Positions 52,791-64,000 of a stretch of DNA of 64,000 bases are shown one piece after another. Within the stretch, counting starts at the first letter, position 1, and the number at the start of each line of letters is the position of its first letter. The notes under the pieces are model-generated. The model worked only from the letters and a program-made list of their open reading frames with translations, made no database searches and was not told where the DNA came from. The stretch lies in NCBI GenBank assembly GCA_026075535.2, contig AP026543.1, positions 9,300,001-9,364,000 on the forward strand, written 5' to 3'. The stretch comes from Tricholoma matsutake. Its lineage: Eukaryota > Basidiomycota > Agaricomycetes > Agaricales > Tricholomataceae. The translations under genes were made by a program, and so were the position numbers.

Positions 52791-55700
52791 AGCCAGTGTC
52801 CATCCCACTGTGGCACTGGTTTCATGGAAGCCAGACAAGAATGTCATGGACAAAGGGCCTCAATACAACATACTCAGAAGTGTCATGCTGGACCCCTGCC
52901 TGTGCCTGAGGTGGAGTTAGAGGGGGTTCCTGATCTGATGCCAGACTCAGATGATGATGATGAGGAGCCAGAGGAAGTGGAGGAAGGTGATCAGATCTTC
53001 TACACTGTCACACGAGGTGTGTGCTACATCAAACATATCCCAACACCTCACGGAGGCCTTCCAAAAAAACAATGCTGCTAAATTGTCTACTGATTCCTTG
53101 CTTCCTCATCTCCATGAGTTTGGAGACGTGTTCTCCAAGGAATCATTTGACTCTCTCCCTGTGCGCAAGCCATGGGATCATGTGACTGAATTCACCCCCG
53201 GTGCAACCCCTTCATCCTGCAAGGGCTATCCTCTCTCTCCTGAAGTACAGCGACAGATTGACCAGTTCATCAATGAGAACCTGGCCTCTGGATATATTCG
53301 ACCAAAGTCACCCATAGCCTCTCCCTTTTGTTTGTCAAGAAGAAGGATGGCTCACTTTGACCAGTTCAAGACTACAGAAGGCTCAATGACATCACAGTCA
53401 AAAATCGCTATCCATTACCTCTCATCTCTGAGCTTGTGAACCAGCTTCAGGGAGCCCAATACTTCACCAAGCTCGACGTACATTGGGGTTACAATAATGT
53501 GAGGATAAAGGAGGGGGATGAGTGGAAGGCAGCCTTTCATACCAACCATGGTTTTTTTGAACCGCTTGTCATGTTCTTTGGCCTTACTGATAGTCATGCC
53601 CCCTTTCAGACCATGATGAACAACATCTTCCACAACCTCATCCTCAAAGGTGTTGTTTGTATCTATCTTGACTACATCCTCATCTTCACTTGCACGGTTG
53701 AAGAGCACCATCGCATCACACACCTCATCCTGGAACGACTTTGACAGTACAAACTCTACCTTCATCAGGACAAGTGCGAGTTTGAGAAGACCAAGATCAA
53801 GTACCTCAGCCTGATTATCTCAGAGGGTCAGGTGGAGATGGATTCTATCAAGGTGGATGGGGTCACGGCTTGGCCAATGCCCACAAACAAGAAAGAGGTG
53901 GAGTCTTTCCTGGGCTTCATCAATTTTTATTGGCATTTTATCAAGGATTTCTCACATCATGCATGACCACTGTTTGACTTGACAGGAAAGGAGGCATGGA
54001 GGTGGGATAATGCACAACAGGAGGCATTTGAAAAGTTTAAGTAGATGGTCACTTCTGCTCCCAGTCTTACTGTTGCTGACAATTCACGCCCTTTTCATGT
54101 GGAAGCCAATGGTTCTGACTTTGTGATGGGTGCCATGTTGTCTCAGCAGTCTCCTGAGAGCCAGAAGTGGCATCCTGTTGTGTTCTACTCCAAAAGCCTT
54201 AGTGCTGTAGAGCAAAACTACAAGATCCATGACAAGGAGATGTTGGTGATAATGCATGCACTTGAGGAGTGGCAACACTTCCTCAAGGGTGCCCAACACA
54301 AGGTGGAAATTTGGACAGATCACAAGAATCTCGAGTATTTTATGATGGCCAAGAAATTGAACCATCGTCAAGCTTGTTGGTCCCTGTATCTATCCAGATT
54401 CGACTTCTCCTTGCACCACTGTCTGGGTCACAGCATGGGGAAGACCAATGCCCTCTCAATGTGCAGACCATGGGGATGGCAGCAATGACATTCAAAACAT
54501 TGTGTTGTTGCAGCCAGGCCTGCTCACCATTTGGGCACTGGAAGGCATCGCACCCCAGGGTGAAGAGCAGGACATCCTATGTGACATTCATTGTGCAAAC
54601 CATAGCAGTTTACATGAGGATGTTGTTGCCCGAGCTGTTAAAGAACTGAGGAAGGGATTTACCCTTTCCTTGCATGCGGCAGAGTGGGCTGAAAAGGAGG
54701 ACTTTTTGTATTTCAGGGATCACATCTATGTCCCCAACAACCCAGACCTTCGCTGGTGCATCATATCCCAACACCATGACTCTCAGCTTGCCAGTCATCC
54801 TGGACACTGGAAGACCTTGAAGCTCACATCATGGAACTATCGGTGGCCACAAATGTCACAACTCATTGGTCAGTATTGTTGTACTTGTGACCTTTGCTTA
54901 CACACCAAGATTCCTTGTTGCAAACCCATTGCCGAGCTACACCCTCTTCCTGTTCCAGAGAGTTGTTGGGATGTTGTCAGTGTTGACTTTGTGGTGGAGT
55001 TGCCAGAGTCAAATGGGTTTGATGTGGTGATGTGCACAATTGATTCAGTGAGAAAACACACTCACTTCATTCCCACTCACACCACTGTCAGTGCCCTGGG
55101 TGCTGCCTGACTCTATCTTCACCATTTGTGGAAATTACATGGACTTCCTGGGACTTTCCTCTCTGACTGTGGCCCTCAGTTTGTGGCAGAGTTCACTTGC
55201 AAGCTGTACCAACTTCTGGGGATCAAACTCCTTGCTTCCAACACCTATCACCCACAAACTGATGGCCAGACTGAGCGAGTCAACCAGGAACTGGAGCAGT
55301 ACATCTGCATCTTTGTCAATGAGCGCCAGGACAATGGGGACAATCTTCTCCCCTTGGCCAAGTTTGGGTACAACAGCCACATCCATGCTTCTACTCAACA
55401 AACCCCTTTCCTCTTAGACACTGGATGGCATCCATGCATGGGATTTGAACCTCGCCAAACTCCCTCACAGATCAAGACAGTGAATGAGTTCACAGAATGC
55501 ATGAGGGATAGCTTGGAGGAGGCAAAGGCAGCCTTAGTGAAGGCAAAGGATGACATGGTGTGCTTTTACAATCAACACCATTCTCTGGCCCCTCAGTACA
55601 AGGTTGGTGATCAAGTCTATCTTGACTCCAGTGACTTCTCCACCACACATCCATCCAAGAAACTCACCCATCATTTCCTGGGACCTTTCCCCATTGTCAA

Positions 55701-55902
55701 GTGTGTTGGAATGCATGCCTGTCATCTGCACCTCCCAGCCTCCATGTCCAGACTCCACCCAGTCTTCCAAGTTGTCAAACTCCTTCCAGCTCCCCCAGAT
55801 CCCTTCCCAGGATGCCATTCACATCCACCACCACCACCTACAGTGATCAAGGGAGAACCCCAGTATGAAGTCGAGTTGATCTTGGACAGCTGGTTGCATT
55901 GA
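52788..55902 (+). pseudogene. gypsy-3 pol: linker, RT, RNase H, integrase, chromodomain
   Basis: An acidic Asp-rich linker is followed by RT, where the catalytic box at 53664-53675 reads Tyr-Leu-Asp-Tyr. Stops or frame changes occur near 53082, 53742, 53964 and 54042. RNase H (54045-54430) and the integrase frame (54448-55110, 55126-55902) follow. The frame shift at the end of RNase H is the same one as in gypsy-1. A chromodomain remnant extends to about 56030 with stops. The copy is inactive. Confidence 0.85.
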
Positions 55903-56105
55903 GGAAAACTCCAGTATTTGGTGCACTGGAGGTGTTATGGGTATGAGCAGAACTCATGGGTTGATGAGTCCAATGTGAAATCCCCTTGGTTAGTCAAGGA
56001 ATTCCACTGATGGCACACTGCTGCACTGTGTCGCATTCAAGTCACTGACTTTGGTCATATGCAATTTTGAATGCATTGGGGTGATGCATCTTAGAGAGGG
56101 GGTGA

Positions 56106-56133
56106 TGTAAGGGGACTAGGGGGAATAAGGGGC
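56106..56133 (+). repeat. gypsy-3 3' LTR stub
   Basis: TGTAAGGGGACTAGGGGG as in gypsy-1, then interrupted by composite-3 after about 28 bp. Confidence 0.6.
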
Positions 56134-56153
56134 TGTAATTTACCCTCCCCCAC

Positions 56154-56295
56154 CTATTCCGGTTGGAGTCCAGTTATTCCGGTTGGAGTCCAGTTATTCT
56201 GGTTGGAGTCCAATTATTCCAGTCGGAGTCCAGTTATTCCGATTGGAGTCCAGTTATTCCGGTCAGAGTCCAGTTATTCCGGTTATTCCGACCAG
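56154..56295 (+). repeat. 20-bp tandem array (~7 copies)
   Basis: Unit agtccagttattccggttgg with a few substitutions. A shorter, diverged inverted counterpart occurs near 58295-58365. Confidence 0.85.
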
Positions 56296-56391
56296 ATTCT
56301 GGTTACTCCAGATCCTCAACTTAGAGTATATAGCCTAATGGATAGTCAAATTTCAAGTCTTAAGTTGTCAAGTGCCTACAAAATATATTTG

Positions 56392-56481
56392 TGCAGAGTA
56401 AGGATTGAACTCAAGACATCTTGATTAGAGTGATCACATGACAAACCAAACATGTGTGCTTAACCAGTTGAGCCACAGGAG
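56392..56481 (-). promoter_or_regulatory. Left tRNA-like module of composite-3
   Basis: Complement of TGGCTCAACTGGTTAAGC and GAGTTCAATCC. The anticodon-arm position forms a perfect CACATG...CATGTG stem with a 10-nt loop. Confidence 0.65.
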
Positions 56482-56567
56482 AATTATTAGATAGTAATAT
56501 AATGTTTATTCATGACACTCTAATTTTTTTCGAAGTAGTTAAGATCAAATTTTTTTAATTAACCACA

Positions 56568-56830
56568 TCCCTCACATTGAATGCGAGGGAGTGGGGATAA
56601 TTGTAATTATATACATAAACAAAAAATCCTCCCTCTCACAAGATGCAAGAGGGAGTTTTATTTATATACATAAAAAGCTGACCCCTCATGCCAAATGCAA
56701 GGGGGGAGGTAAAAACATGAGGAAAAAAATCCCTCCCCCATGCAAAACGGGGGAGGGGGGGCACAATACTAATAAATAATTAAAAATACAAAAAAAATCC
56801 CTCCCCACACGAAGTGCGGGGGAGGGGGAG
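56568..56830. repeat. Five-stem hairpin cluster of composite-3
   Basis: Stems near 56570, 56627, 56682, 56731 and 56801 with the CCCTC...GAGGG layout and ATGC-type loops. Confidence 0.78.
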
Positions 56831-56869
56831 GGGACGCGACCCCACTGTTGTCCGTCCTTCCACCCACGA

Positions 56870-57245
56870 TCCACCCCACGAGCAGTTGCTTGTGAGGCTG
56901 GGGGTAGGTGGCTTGTCATCATTGTCATTCCACCCACGATCCACCCCACGAGCAGTTGCTCATGAGGCTGGGGGCAGGTGGTGCATTGTCATCTCCTATC
57001 CCTGCACCTGGGTGCTGTTCCACCCATGTTCCACCCCACGAGCAGTTGCTTGTGAGGCTGGGGGTGGGTGGCTTGTCATCGTTGTCGTTCCGCCCATGAT
57101 CCACCCCACGAGCAGTTGCTCGTGAGGCTGGGGGCAGGTGGTGTGTCATTGTCGTCTCCTGTCCCTGTGCCTGGGCACCATTCCACCCACGTTCCACCCC
57201 ACGAGCAGTTGCTTGTGAGGCTGGGGGTGGGTGGCTTGTCGTCGT
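56870..57245 (+). repeat. ~70-bp direct repeats with cacgagcagttgct core
   Basis: Five to six tandem-like copies of a unit with ccaccccacgagcagttgct, tgtgaggctgggggt and ggtggcttgtc. Each copy has a short palindrome gagcagttgctcgtgag. Interspersed longer spacers include ctgtccctg. It is part of composite-3; related gagca/tgctc pieces occur in the other composites. Confidence 0.7.
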
Positions 57246-57459
57246 TTGTCGCTGTCATCCCCTGTCTGAATTTCTGTTTTTCTCTTTTTTATTTTGGGGG
57301 GGGGGGGGGTTTGGGCACATCAGTGCGACATGGCACGGGTACAGAAGTTGGTGGGTGCTTACTAGGCAGGTACCCCCCTTCCGGGGTCTCCTGGCATCCC
57401 TCTGCACCCTCCTAGCCCGTGTCAACAGCCTCACATCCCATTTGAATGGGGAGGAGGGG

Positions 57460-57925
57460 ATCGGGTGGGCATGGGCCTGGGTTGCGCATTTTTTGTCATG
57501 GCAGGTCGTCCCCAGTAGTATACAACCTAAAAAGCAATAAATTACAATTAGTTAGTTTATAAAACAAAAAGCAAATGAAAAAAACTCACATAGGGCCCAA
57601 ACGACGCAATCTGCATCGTTTGGGCCCATGTTGGCTCGTTTGTGGGTGGTGGCGTCGTTACTAGTAGATTATAACCTAGAAAATTAAAAAAATGAGTTAG
57701 TTTATTAAAACAAAAACCAAATGGAAAAAACTTATGTAGGGCCCAAACGATGCGATCTGCGTCATTTGGGCCCGTGTTGGCTCGTTTGCAGGTGGTGGCA
57801 TCGTTACTAGTAGATTATAACCTAGAAAACTAAAAAAAATGAGTTAGTTAGTTTATTAAAACAAAAACCAAACAAAAAAAACTTACATAGGGCCCAAACA
57901 ACGCAATCTGCATCGTTTGGGCCCG
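57460..57925 (-). other. Tandem hairpin-intron cassettes of composite-3
   Basis: On the minus strand three near-identical units of about 145 bp run from 57925 to 57500. Each has a GGGCCCAAACGATGC...GCGTCATTTGGGCCC hairpin (57891-57923, 57738-57772, 57594-57627), a GTRAGT donor 3-5 nt later and a 60-70-nt intron (for example 57589-57527). The acceptor TAG|GTT(A/G)TA leads into the next exon. Confidence 0.68.
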
Positions 57926-58193
57926 CGTTCCGTCCAGTTGGCTCGTTTGAAGGTGGTGGTGATGGTGGCATTGGGCGTGGGAATGGTGGTGGTGGGTGCG
58001 CATGCAGTGGTGGTGGTAGAGTGGAGAGGAGGAGGAGGCGGCATTGGCGACAGTGGTGGTAGTGGTTGTGAGCTGGCAGTCATGTGTCACGTGTCATGCA
58101 TATGCATACTTATCAATTATTCTGTTAATGGCTGTGATTAACTATGTACCTTGGTTGGGTAATAAAAGTATTAAATGTATACCAAAGAATAAT

Positions 58194-58270
58194 TGCTTGG
58201 TAGCTCAGTGGTTAAGCGTGCTGTTATGTATGCAGACCCAAGGTTGAGAGTTTGATTATTGATGTGTGTT
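58194..58270 (+). promoter_or_regulatory. Right tRNA-like module of composite-3
   Basis: TAGCTCAGTGGTTAAGCG at 58201-58218 is a strong box A. GGTTGAGAGTTTGATTATT at 58242-58260 is a weaker box B. Points to the right end. Confidence 0.55.
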
Positions 58271-58549
58271 GAACTTTTATTTGGGAAAGCACGTGTATTC
58301 CGGTTATTCTGGTTAGTCCAGTTATTCCTGTTATTCTGGTTAGTCCAGTTATTCCAGTTATTCCGGTTGTGATGAGTCCAGTCAGATTCTGGGGATTCCG
58401 GCTGTAAATTGGATCCTTATTCCGACCAGAATTGTGCTGCATAGGGAAAACTACATACAAAAAAAAATCCACCGGATTCCAGAAATTCTGGAAATTCTGG
58501 CCAGACGAACCAGAATCCAACCGGAATAGGTGGGGGAGTGTAAAGTACT

Positions 58550-59236
58550 CATCATTATTGACTATGTTGTGTCGCTATGATTTTTTTTGTTCTTATGTCA
58601 TGGTGCTCCTACATGCTTTTGTTTTGCCTCACGAAGGCCACAGCGATATGGAATGGAGGAATATATGATGCTTCATACATTGTCCATCTTGAGATATTAT
58701 AGTGCAGTGGTGCTCTTAAATAATAGATTCAATTTTGTACTCTACTTCTGTCCAGTTTATATACTACTCAATAATTCTACTAGTGCATTCTACAATACTC
58801 GAGAGATTTATACTTTGTGCTTAGTAAGATTATGAGTAATAGTAGCAGTCAAAGTAGGGCGATTATTGCACGATTAATAGTGCGATTATGAATCAAAAAT
58901 CATGTCAATAATCCGAGCCACCTTGACCATGACGATTATTGAGGGCGATTACGGGGCGATTACGGGACACAATTATTTTGACAGATCTATGATCTTCTGC
59001 GTGATGTAAGCAAAAATGTAAGCACATCAAATAATCGCCTTTGATAATCATGCAAATAATCGTTGAATCGCCTCCGGAGGCGATTCAACGATTCTGCGAT
59101 TATTACAATAATCGCGATTATCTGCGTCCCAAAAATTGTGGACATAATCCGCGGATAATCACTACTTTGACCACTACTAATTATGTCTCAGTGTGCTAAT
59201 GTCCAAATCTAAGATGTTGGACCATTCATTCCAACA
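58550..59236 (-). repeat. Ty1/copia 3' LTR, interrupted
   Basis: On the minus strand the LTR starts TGTTGGAATG at 59236, just after a polypurine tract (ccaagggggag), with a copia-type terminal palindrome TGTTGGA...TCCAACA (59215-59236). It is interrupted by the TA-flanked MITE copy 2 and ends abruptly at composite-3, so its far end is missing. Confidence 0.7.
58842..59177 (-). mobile_element. 336-bp TA-flanked MITE, copy 2
   Basis: Ends GTAGCAGTCAAAGTAGGGC and the near-complement, with TA on either side. Aligns end to end with 1702-2038 in reverse orientation but retains many more CG dinucleotides. Confidence 0.85.
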
Positions 59237-59793
59237 CTCCCCCTTGGTCAGATATCACACCAATTCCTCTAGTTAAATCTTCATGTAATGGCCTTGGTAA
59301 TCCTTTCGTAAATATGTCTGCTAGATTCTCGCGCATCTGTATATAGATGATTTCGATTGTGCCTGATTCGACTAAATCATGTAGGAAATGATGTGTGATG
59401 TCAATGTGTTTTGTGTGTGCATGAAACTCTGGATGATGTGAAATAGAAATCGCTGCTTGATTGTCCGAGAATAATACTGATGTCTCAGGTTGCAGAATTT
59501 TGAGTTTGTCAAATAAAGAGCAATGCCATAAAATTTGCTTGGCATCATGAATAGCAGCGATGTACTCAGCTTCTGCAGTAGATAATGCAATGGTTGATTG
59601 TTTCTTCAAGCTCCATGATAGTGCTGCCAGCAAGTAAAAATATGTATCCACTGATAGATTTTCTGTCTGAACTCAATGCCCAGTCAGCATCGCAATAGAT
59701 AGTAATTTCTGGCTTCCATTCTTGATCTGATCCGCCATAAGTGAGGCTGTGCATGTGTGTCCCCTTTAGGTATCGAAAAACACACTTAATGGC
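59226..59793 (-). pseudogene. Ty1/copia RNase H, C-terminal part of pol
   Basis: On the minus strand 59793-59226 reads Tyr-Cys-Asp-Ala-Asp-Trp-Ala, Ser-Thr-Ala-Glu-Ala-Glu-Tyr, Lys-His-Ile-Asp-Ile and Ala-Asp-Ile-Phe-Thr-Lys, the diagnostic RNase H blocks of Ty1/copia. One frame change occurs near 59600. The upstream part is displaced by hAT-2. Confidence 0.85.
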
Positions 59794-62700
59794 TAGTGCT
59801 GGGTCTAGAACTCAGCTGTATTATACCAGGCTGTATTATACTGGTATCATACATATTATACATCTGAGGTCCCAGAACCTCAGTATTATATGTATTAAAG
59901 ACCTAAAAACTGCCAAAAAATTGGAATGAAATAGGGAAGTTGTCAACTAGTATCATAGCACTCTATTGGTGTCACTAACATGGAAATCGAGTCGCAACTT
60001 TCGAACGGCTTTGTTTCGCTCTGATTGGTTTCAATAGGTTTTGATTTTCCTTTCTCAGAACCTTCTCTGTCAAGATGTCGCATCAAAGCTACGGTAATGA
60101 CAGATAAAGATCACTATTCTGCTCTCACGGACACAGCTAGACTATTCCTGCAAGACCCAGGCTTCTCCCACATGCAAGTTGAAGATGTCATGTCAAGCGT
60201 GTTCGGTTTGCAACGAGATGGAGACGATGTGATGAAATGGTTGCAATATTGGACCGCTCTCACAGTGTATGAGGAGCAGTTGAGGGATGGTGATGCTGGT
60301 TGGGCTCCAGAGGTGCATTAAAGTATATGTATTTCCTTTTTGTGATACACTAACGATTAGCATAGTTACTGCCTCTCAACCCTGCAACAGACTCGAGTCA
60401 GATGGATATTGATGTGCTGAGTCAAGAAACGGTGTCCACAAACAGTCAACCTCAGCTCTCAACTCAAGTCCTCCAATCTGCGGCAGCCAATCATGAAGCA
60501 GAGCAACAGGAATGACAGAAAAACAGGAATCTTTCTCCTTGGGAGCACCATCGCACTGGCAAGAAGCTCGATCAGCTTTGTCTCAGCCTGGCTATTCAGC
60601 GTGAGGAAACCAACTCGAAGGGTGTCCTCACACAGTATTACTACTGTATTGCATGTGATGAAGGGCGGGGCAACAACTTGCATTCTTGGGCACTTGCTCA
60701 TGCGAAGGACTGCAAGGTATACCATTGAGCACAACTTTGACTTGTACTTACTATATTTGCAACAGATACTCTAGCGGGAATGGCCAACCAAATACCAACA
60801 GGTTACTGAAGCTTTCTGTAAGCTGTCGGGGGAAAATACATTGACAGGTGCCACTTTGGCACCACCCATGCATAATAAAAAGTGCAAGGTTACCAACAAA
60901 GATGAAGGCCGCGTTCCCATCCCCATGTCCTCTTCTAGCACTCCAACACCATCGACTACCACTGGGCCAGTGATGGAATCTCGGCCTGTTCAGAAAACTC
61001 TGGCTGCTACTTGGGGTGATACAACGAAGATTACTGCCACATGCCAGCCCACAATTGACTATTACCTCCTGCGGTTTATTGTCTGTTGTGCTATTGCTTT
61101 TTTGGTTGTCGATAGTGGTTTCTTCATTGACTTTATTGCTGTCTTGTAAGCCTTTTGTCCAACACACTGTACATTTCTCATCAAAATTCAGATGCCCTGG
61201 ATATTCTGTCCCAGACCAGTCCCATTTTTTCACGCAACATCTCATAGCTGAAGCTGTCAATGTGGCGGAGCAACTTGTCACATTTCTGATTGGCTTTATC
61301 CATCTCATGTTGTCATTTGATGGCTGGTCTAGTAAAGGAGGTGCTGAAATTTACACTGTACACATCACTACTCCTTTGCAGCAGTCTTATCTGGTTGATG
61401 GTTTGATGCTGACTGGGCTCTCCATGGATGGTCAAAACTTGTTCAGTTTGATAAGCGAAGTGAGTATGCACAGACAATGTGACAATGTGGCATTCCACCT
61501 CACAGTTGCTGCAGGCTATCTCACGGTTTGCTGCATATCATTTTTCCATCATTGTCTCTGACACGACTGGGAATGTCAAGAAATGCCAATGCCTGATCTG
61601 TGAGAAGTGGCCATGGATTTTGAACTGTCCAGATCCATGTCATCAACTCAATTTGATGATGAAGGATATAATCCTTGGGTCCAAGAAATTCCCAAAAATC
61701 AAGGGTTTTGCTGAGGTATTACTCAGTCTGTTGACTTCTCATATGCTTTGTAGCTCAATCTATTGCAGCCAATGGCAATTATTTCAAGCCTGACAACATA
61801 CTTCTCACATAGCAACTATGGTAAACATCAGCTCAAACAGGAGCTCAAGAAGGAGCATGATCAACGTGGGATTCAGTCTGGTGGCACAACAAGATTCTCA
61901 ACCTTTGCTACTCACGCTAATAGTATAAGTTGTTGCTTTGGTGCTATTGAGTGATGCTTGAGTTCTGGGACTATAAAGTTTGATACAAAAGCAGTATGTA
62001 CTTTCATTTTGTTTGTCCTGAAGTGGTTTCAAAGTGACATTCCATAGACAGTGCCTCTCAGGAAGTACATCGAGACCAGCCCTGACTCACTTATATTTTG
62101 GGGGCAACTGTATCAAATCAACTTGCTTCTGAAGCCTGTTGCACATGGCCTCCAAACCCTTGAAGGGCAGAACACAACCTGTTCTGATGTTTTTTCCATT
62201 TTCATCAGTATTGCAATTGGGTTCAACCATGTATTCCAAGATCCTCGTAAGTCATTATACTCTACTTTGGGATATATTAATGTCAATATTGGTGTACAGG
62301 AAGTGAAATTTATCAGTATCGCTCAGAAACATTTGATGTCTTCAATAGGCATTTTGCTATATTCTTGAAAGACTGTACTCAGGATATGTTTATTCTTGCA
62401 TATCTCCTTGATCCAAGTGAGTTGTTATTAGTTTGGCTGTATTAAGGTTAATCAGGCTCTAGTTTATTATCAAGATGGTGCATTATGGCTCAATCTACCA
62501 CCTTGACCATCATTCTCCCATGGTACCTCATCCAGGCTTGTTGTTCAGCTGGTAAAATCTGCATGCAAAATGCTTCAGAATGAGCAGCTCCGAGAGAAGA
62601 GGGGTGGTGGTGTAGAGGGTCAATTGCTTCTCAAACAACTCACAGGTAATGTTCTGTTTAATTTTGATTTTGATACTTTTGGCTCACAATACATCAGCTT

Positions 62701-62971
62701 ACATGTATCGAGAGGCGCCATTCACAGATGCACCTACTGATCCTCTGCATTGTTTGAGCTGGTGGGAGGCTAGAAGCAAGGACAGCAATGGATCACAACT
62801 TGCAGTAAGCTTGTTGTCTAAATATGTATAGTGTAATGCTCAGTGTTGCTTTCAGAAAGTGGCAATCAAGCTTTTCAGTGTCTCACCATCTGAAATGTGT
62901 GATGAACGCACTGCATCCAAGATGTCAGCATTCAGCACTCCCAAACAAAATGGTCTAAGTGGTGAAAACAC
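59794..62971 (+). mobile_element. hAT-2 transposon (left part)
   Basis: Copia coding sequence stops at 59793 and TAGTGCTGGGTCTAGAA begins, a hAT-like terminus. A decayed hAT transposase follows. The right end is outside the window because composite-4 interrupts at 62972, so the duplication cannot be checked. Confidence 0.6.
60097..62970 (+). pseudogene. hAT-2 transposase (DUF659-type)
   Basis: From the ATG at 60097, segments carry an N-terminal helical region (to 60321). A Cys/His-containing BED-like part lies near 60540-60720. A DUF659-like core has Leu-Ser-Phe-Asp-Gly-Trp-Ser-Ser-Lys-Gly near 61312-61341, Asp-Thr-Thr-Gly-Asn-Val near 61561-61578 and Cys-Pro-Asp-Pro-Cys-His-Gln near 61627-61648. 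The C-terminal region ends with Asp-Glu-Arg-Thr-Ala-Ser near 62890, the start of the dimerisation domain. Many stops and short introns interrupt it. The last domain is truncated by composite-4. Confidence 0.78.
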
Positions 62972-63219
62972 AGTACTTTACAGTCCCCCACCTGTCCTAG
63001 TGGACTCCGACTGGACTGACCGGAGTCCGAGTGGAGTCCAATTGAACTACACTAAGTCATGTAGAGTTCAATCCCCCATTGGAGTCCAACTGGAGTCTGA
63101 CTGGAGTCCGAGTGGAGTCTGAGTGGAGTCCAAGTGCAACCAAATGATAAGTCAATTAGATATAAGCTCAAAGGACTTCGGACTTGGTGAATTTCATAAA
63201 GTACCCGCAAAATAAATTT

Positions 63220-63312
63220 GTGTACTGCAGGAATTGAACTCAAGACCTCACCATAAGGAATCACATGACAAACCAAACAAGTGTGCTCAACCACTTGAGC
63301 CACAGGAGATTT
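63220..63312 (-). promoter_or_regulatory. tRNA-like module of composite-4
   Basis: Complement of TGGCTCAAGTGGTTGAGC and GAGTTCAATTCC; essentially identical to composite-1 right module. Confidence 0.68.
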
Positions 63313-63411
63313 ATTGGGAATCAATATAAGGTTTATTTATGACTCAACTTTTCATATTCTTCGAGGAGGCATTTTTTAAACAATTAAGATCAAAAAATTT
63401 TAATTAACCAC

Positions 63412-63662
63412 ATCCCTCGTGTAGGACACGAGGGAGTGGGTATAATATAATAATAAACAAAAAAAAACCCCTCTCGCATCTTGTGAGAGGGGGGGGATTA
63501 CTACTATGTACATAAAAAACTAAACCCCTCGCATTCAGCGCGAGGGGGGGATTCGTAAGTACTACAATATATATACCCTGCATTCGGTGCAAGGGGGGGG
63601 GGCAGAGATAAATTAAAAATAATAAAGACCCCTCCCCATGCAAAATGCGGGGGAGGGGGGGT
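63412..63662. repeat. Five-stem hairpin cluster of composite-4
   Basis: Stems near 63413, 63468, 63525, 63578 and 63630 mirror those of composite-1, with small compensating or neutral changes. Confidence 0.78.
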
Positions 63663-64000
63663 TGGGGGATGCAGTCTGGGGTGGGTGTCGTCGCCCACCC
63701 CTCCTCGCATGCGTCTGTCACCGTAGCAAGCCGCACCCATCATCCACCCTACGAGCAGAGGCTCGTAGGCATGGGGATGGGTGCCATGGTTGTCGTAGCC
63801 CTGGTCTACCCGCCATCCACCCGACGAGCAGGTGCTCATCAGTGTGGGGTGGGTGTGTTGTTGGTTTTGCGGGTCTCCTAGTTCGGAGGGGTTGGGGGGA
63901 GGGGTCAGTGATGTGGCATGCGAGGGAGGGGGTAGGTGGGTGCTTACCAGGTGGGTATCCTGCTCCGCAGGTCTCCCGTTACCCCTCTGCCGTTTCCTAC

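Larger units (their letters stand above)
56134..58549 (-). mobile_element. Composite-3
   Basis: Left end ATTTACCCTCCCCCACCTATT and right end complement CTTTACACTCCCCCACCTATT. From left: 20-bp array, minus-strand tRNA-like module, five-stem hairpin cluster, a GAGCAGTTGCTYGTGAGGCTGGGGG repeat block read as short words (56870-57240), three or four cassettes on the minus strand, plus-strand tRNA-like module, and short array of gttattcc words. The left flank is a gypsy LTR and the right flank a copia LTR, with no shared target duplication. Confidence 0.78.
62972..64000 (-). mobile_element. Composite-4, partial (runs off window)
   Basis: Left end AGTACTTTACAGTCCCCCACC equals the right end of composite-1. 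The whole segment is a near-identical reverse-complement copy of composite-1 from about 32864 back to 31190, except that the tandem array is only about 130 bp. Contains the minus-strand tRNA-like module (63220-63312) and five hairpins (63412-63662). Confidence 0.85.

Noticed and set aside
58194..58270. A functional nuclear tRNA gene
   Set aside because: Box A is good but the acceptor stem does not pair, box B is degenerate, and the module recurs inside transposons.

Overview
The window looks like repeat-dense chromosomal DNA from a filamentous fungus, most likely a mushroom-forming basidiomycete. The evidence is short GT-AG introns of about 50-95 nt with CTAAC-type branch points, chromodomain Ty3/gypsy elements, Helitrons with an HUH/Y2 Rep protein, BED and DUF659-like hAT transposases, and CpG-to-TpG/CpA decay in the repeats. 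Genus cannot be read from the sequence. Almost nothing here is an intact gene.

Layout. 1-6.5 kb is the most host-like part: the 3' end of a spliced unknown gene, a foldback element, a TA-flanked MITE, a broken multi-exon membrane-protein gene on the minus strand, plus-strand coding-like segments, and a possible small secreted protein. 6.6-14.1 kb is a three-layer nest: a gene-capturing element (B) split by a 5.6-kb hAT element (TSD agcaaaag), itself split by a second B-like element (A). 14-21 kb holds decayed fragments of basidiomycete hypothetical genes. 20.9-23.6 kb is a 5'-truncated gypsy pol. 24-28.4 kb is a Helitron Rep gene without helicase, containing an hAT-type MITE. 28.7-40.5 kb is a complete Ty3/gypsy element with 612-bp LTRs and TSD atgca; it carries two later insertions and extra coding regions after the chromodomain. 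40.5-45.5 kb is mixed gypsy, Helitron and gag-like debris. 45.5-47.3 kb is a second hAT-ended element (TSD tttattat). 50.1-56.1 kb is a third gypsy copy. 58.5-59.8 kb is the 3' end of a Ty1/copia element on the minus strand. 59.8-63.0 kb is another hAT transposase gene.

The main discovery candidate is a family of large non-autonomous composite elements at 30020-32864, 47495-50085, 56134-58549 and 62972-64000 (the last runs off the window). They share short terminal inverted repeats of the type CTTTACANTCCCCCAC. Inside each end lie inverted tandem-repeat arrays, then outward-pointing tRNA-like modules with box A and box B signals. Between these are a cluster of about five G/C-rich hairpins and one or more cassettes made of a GGCCCAAAYGAC hairpin abutting a 5' splice site and a ~65-nt intron. 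The repeat unit of the array differs from copy to copy (11/22, 21 or 20 bp), while the architecture stays fixed. Parts of the same interior occur in elements A, B and the 45.5-kb hAT-ended element, so the interior behaves like a module carried by several kinds of transposon ends.

A second theme is decay. The two LTRs of the 28.7-kb gypsy element differ mostly at sites derived from CpG, and its RT-domain stop codons are all TGA at positions where the family has arginine, as expected for CGA to TGA. This fits cytosine-methylation-driven mutation of repeats.
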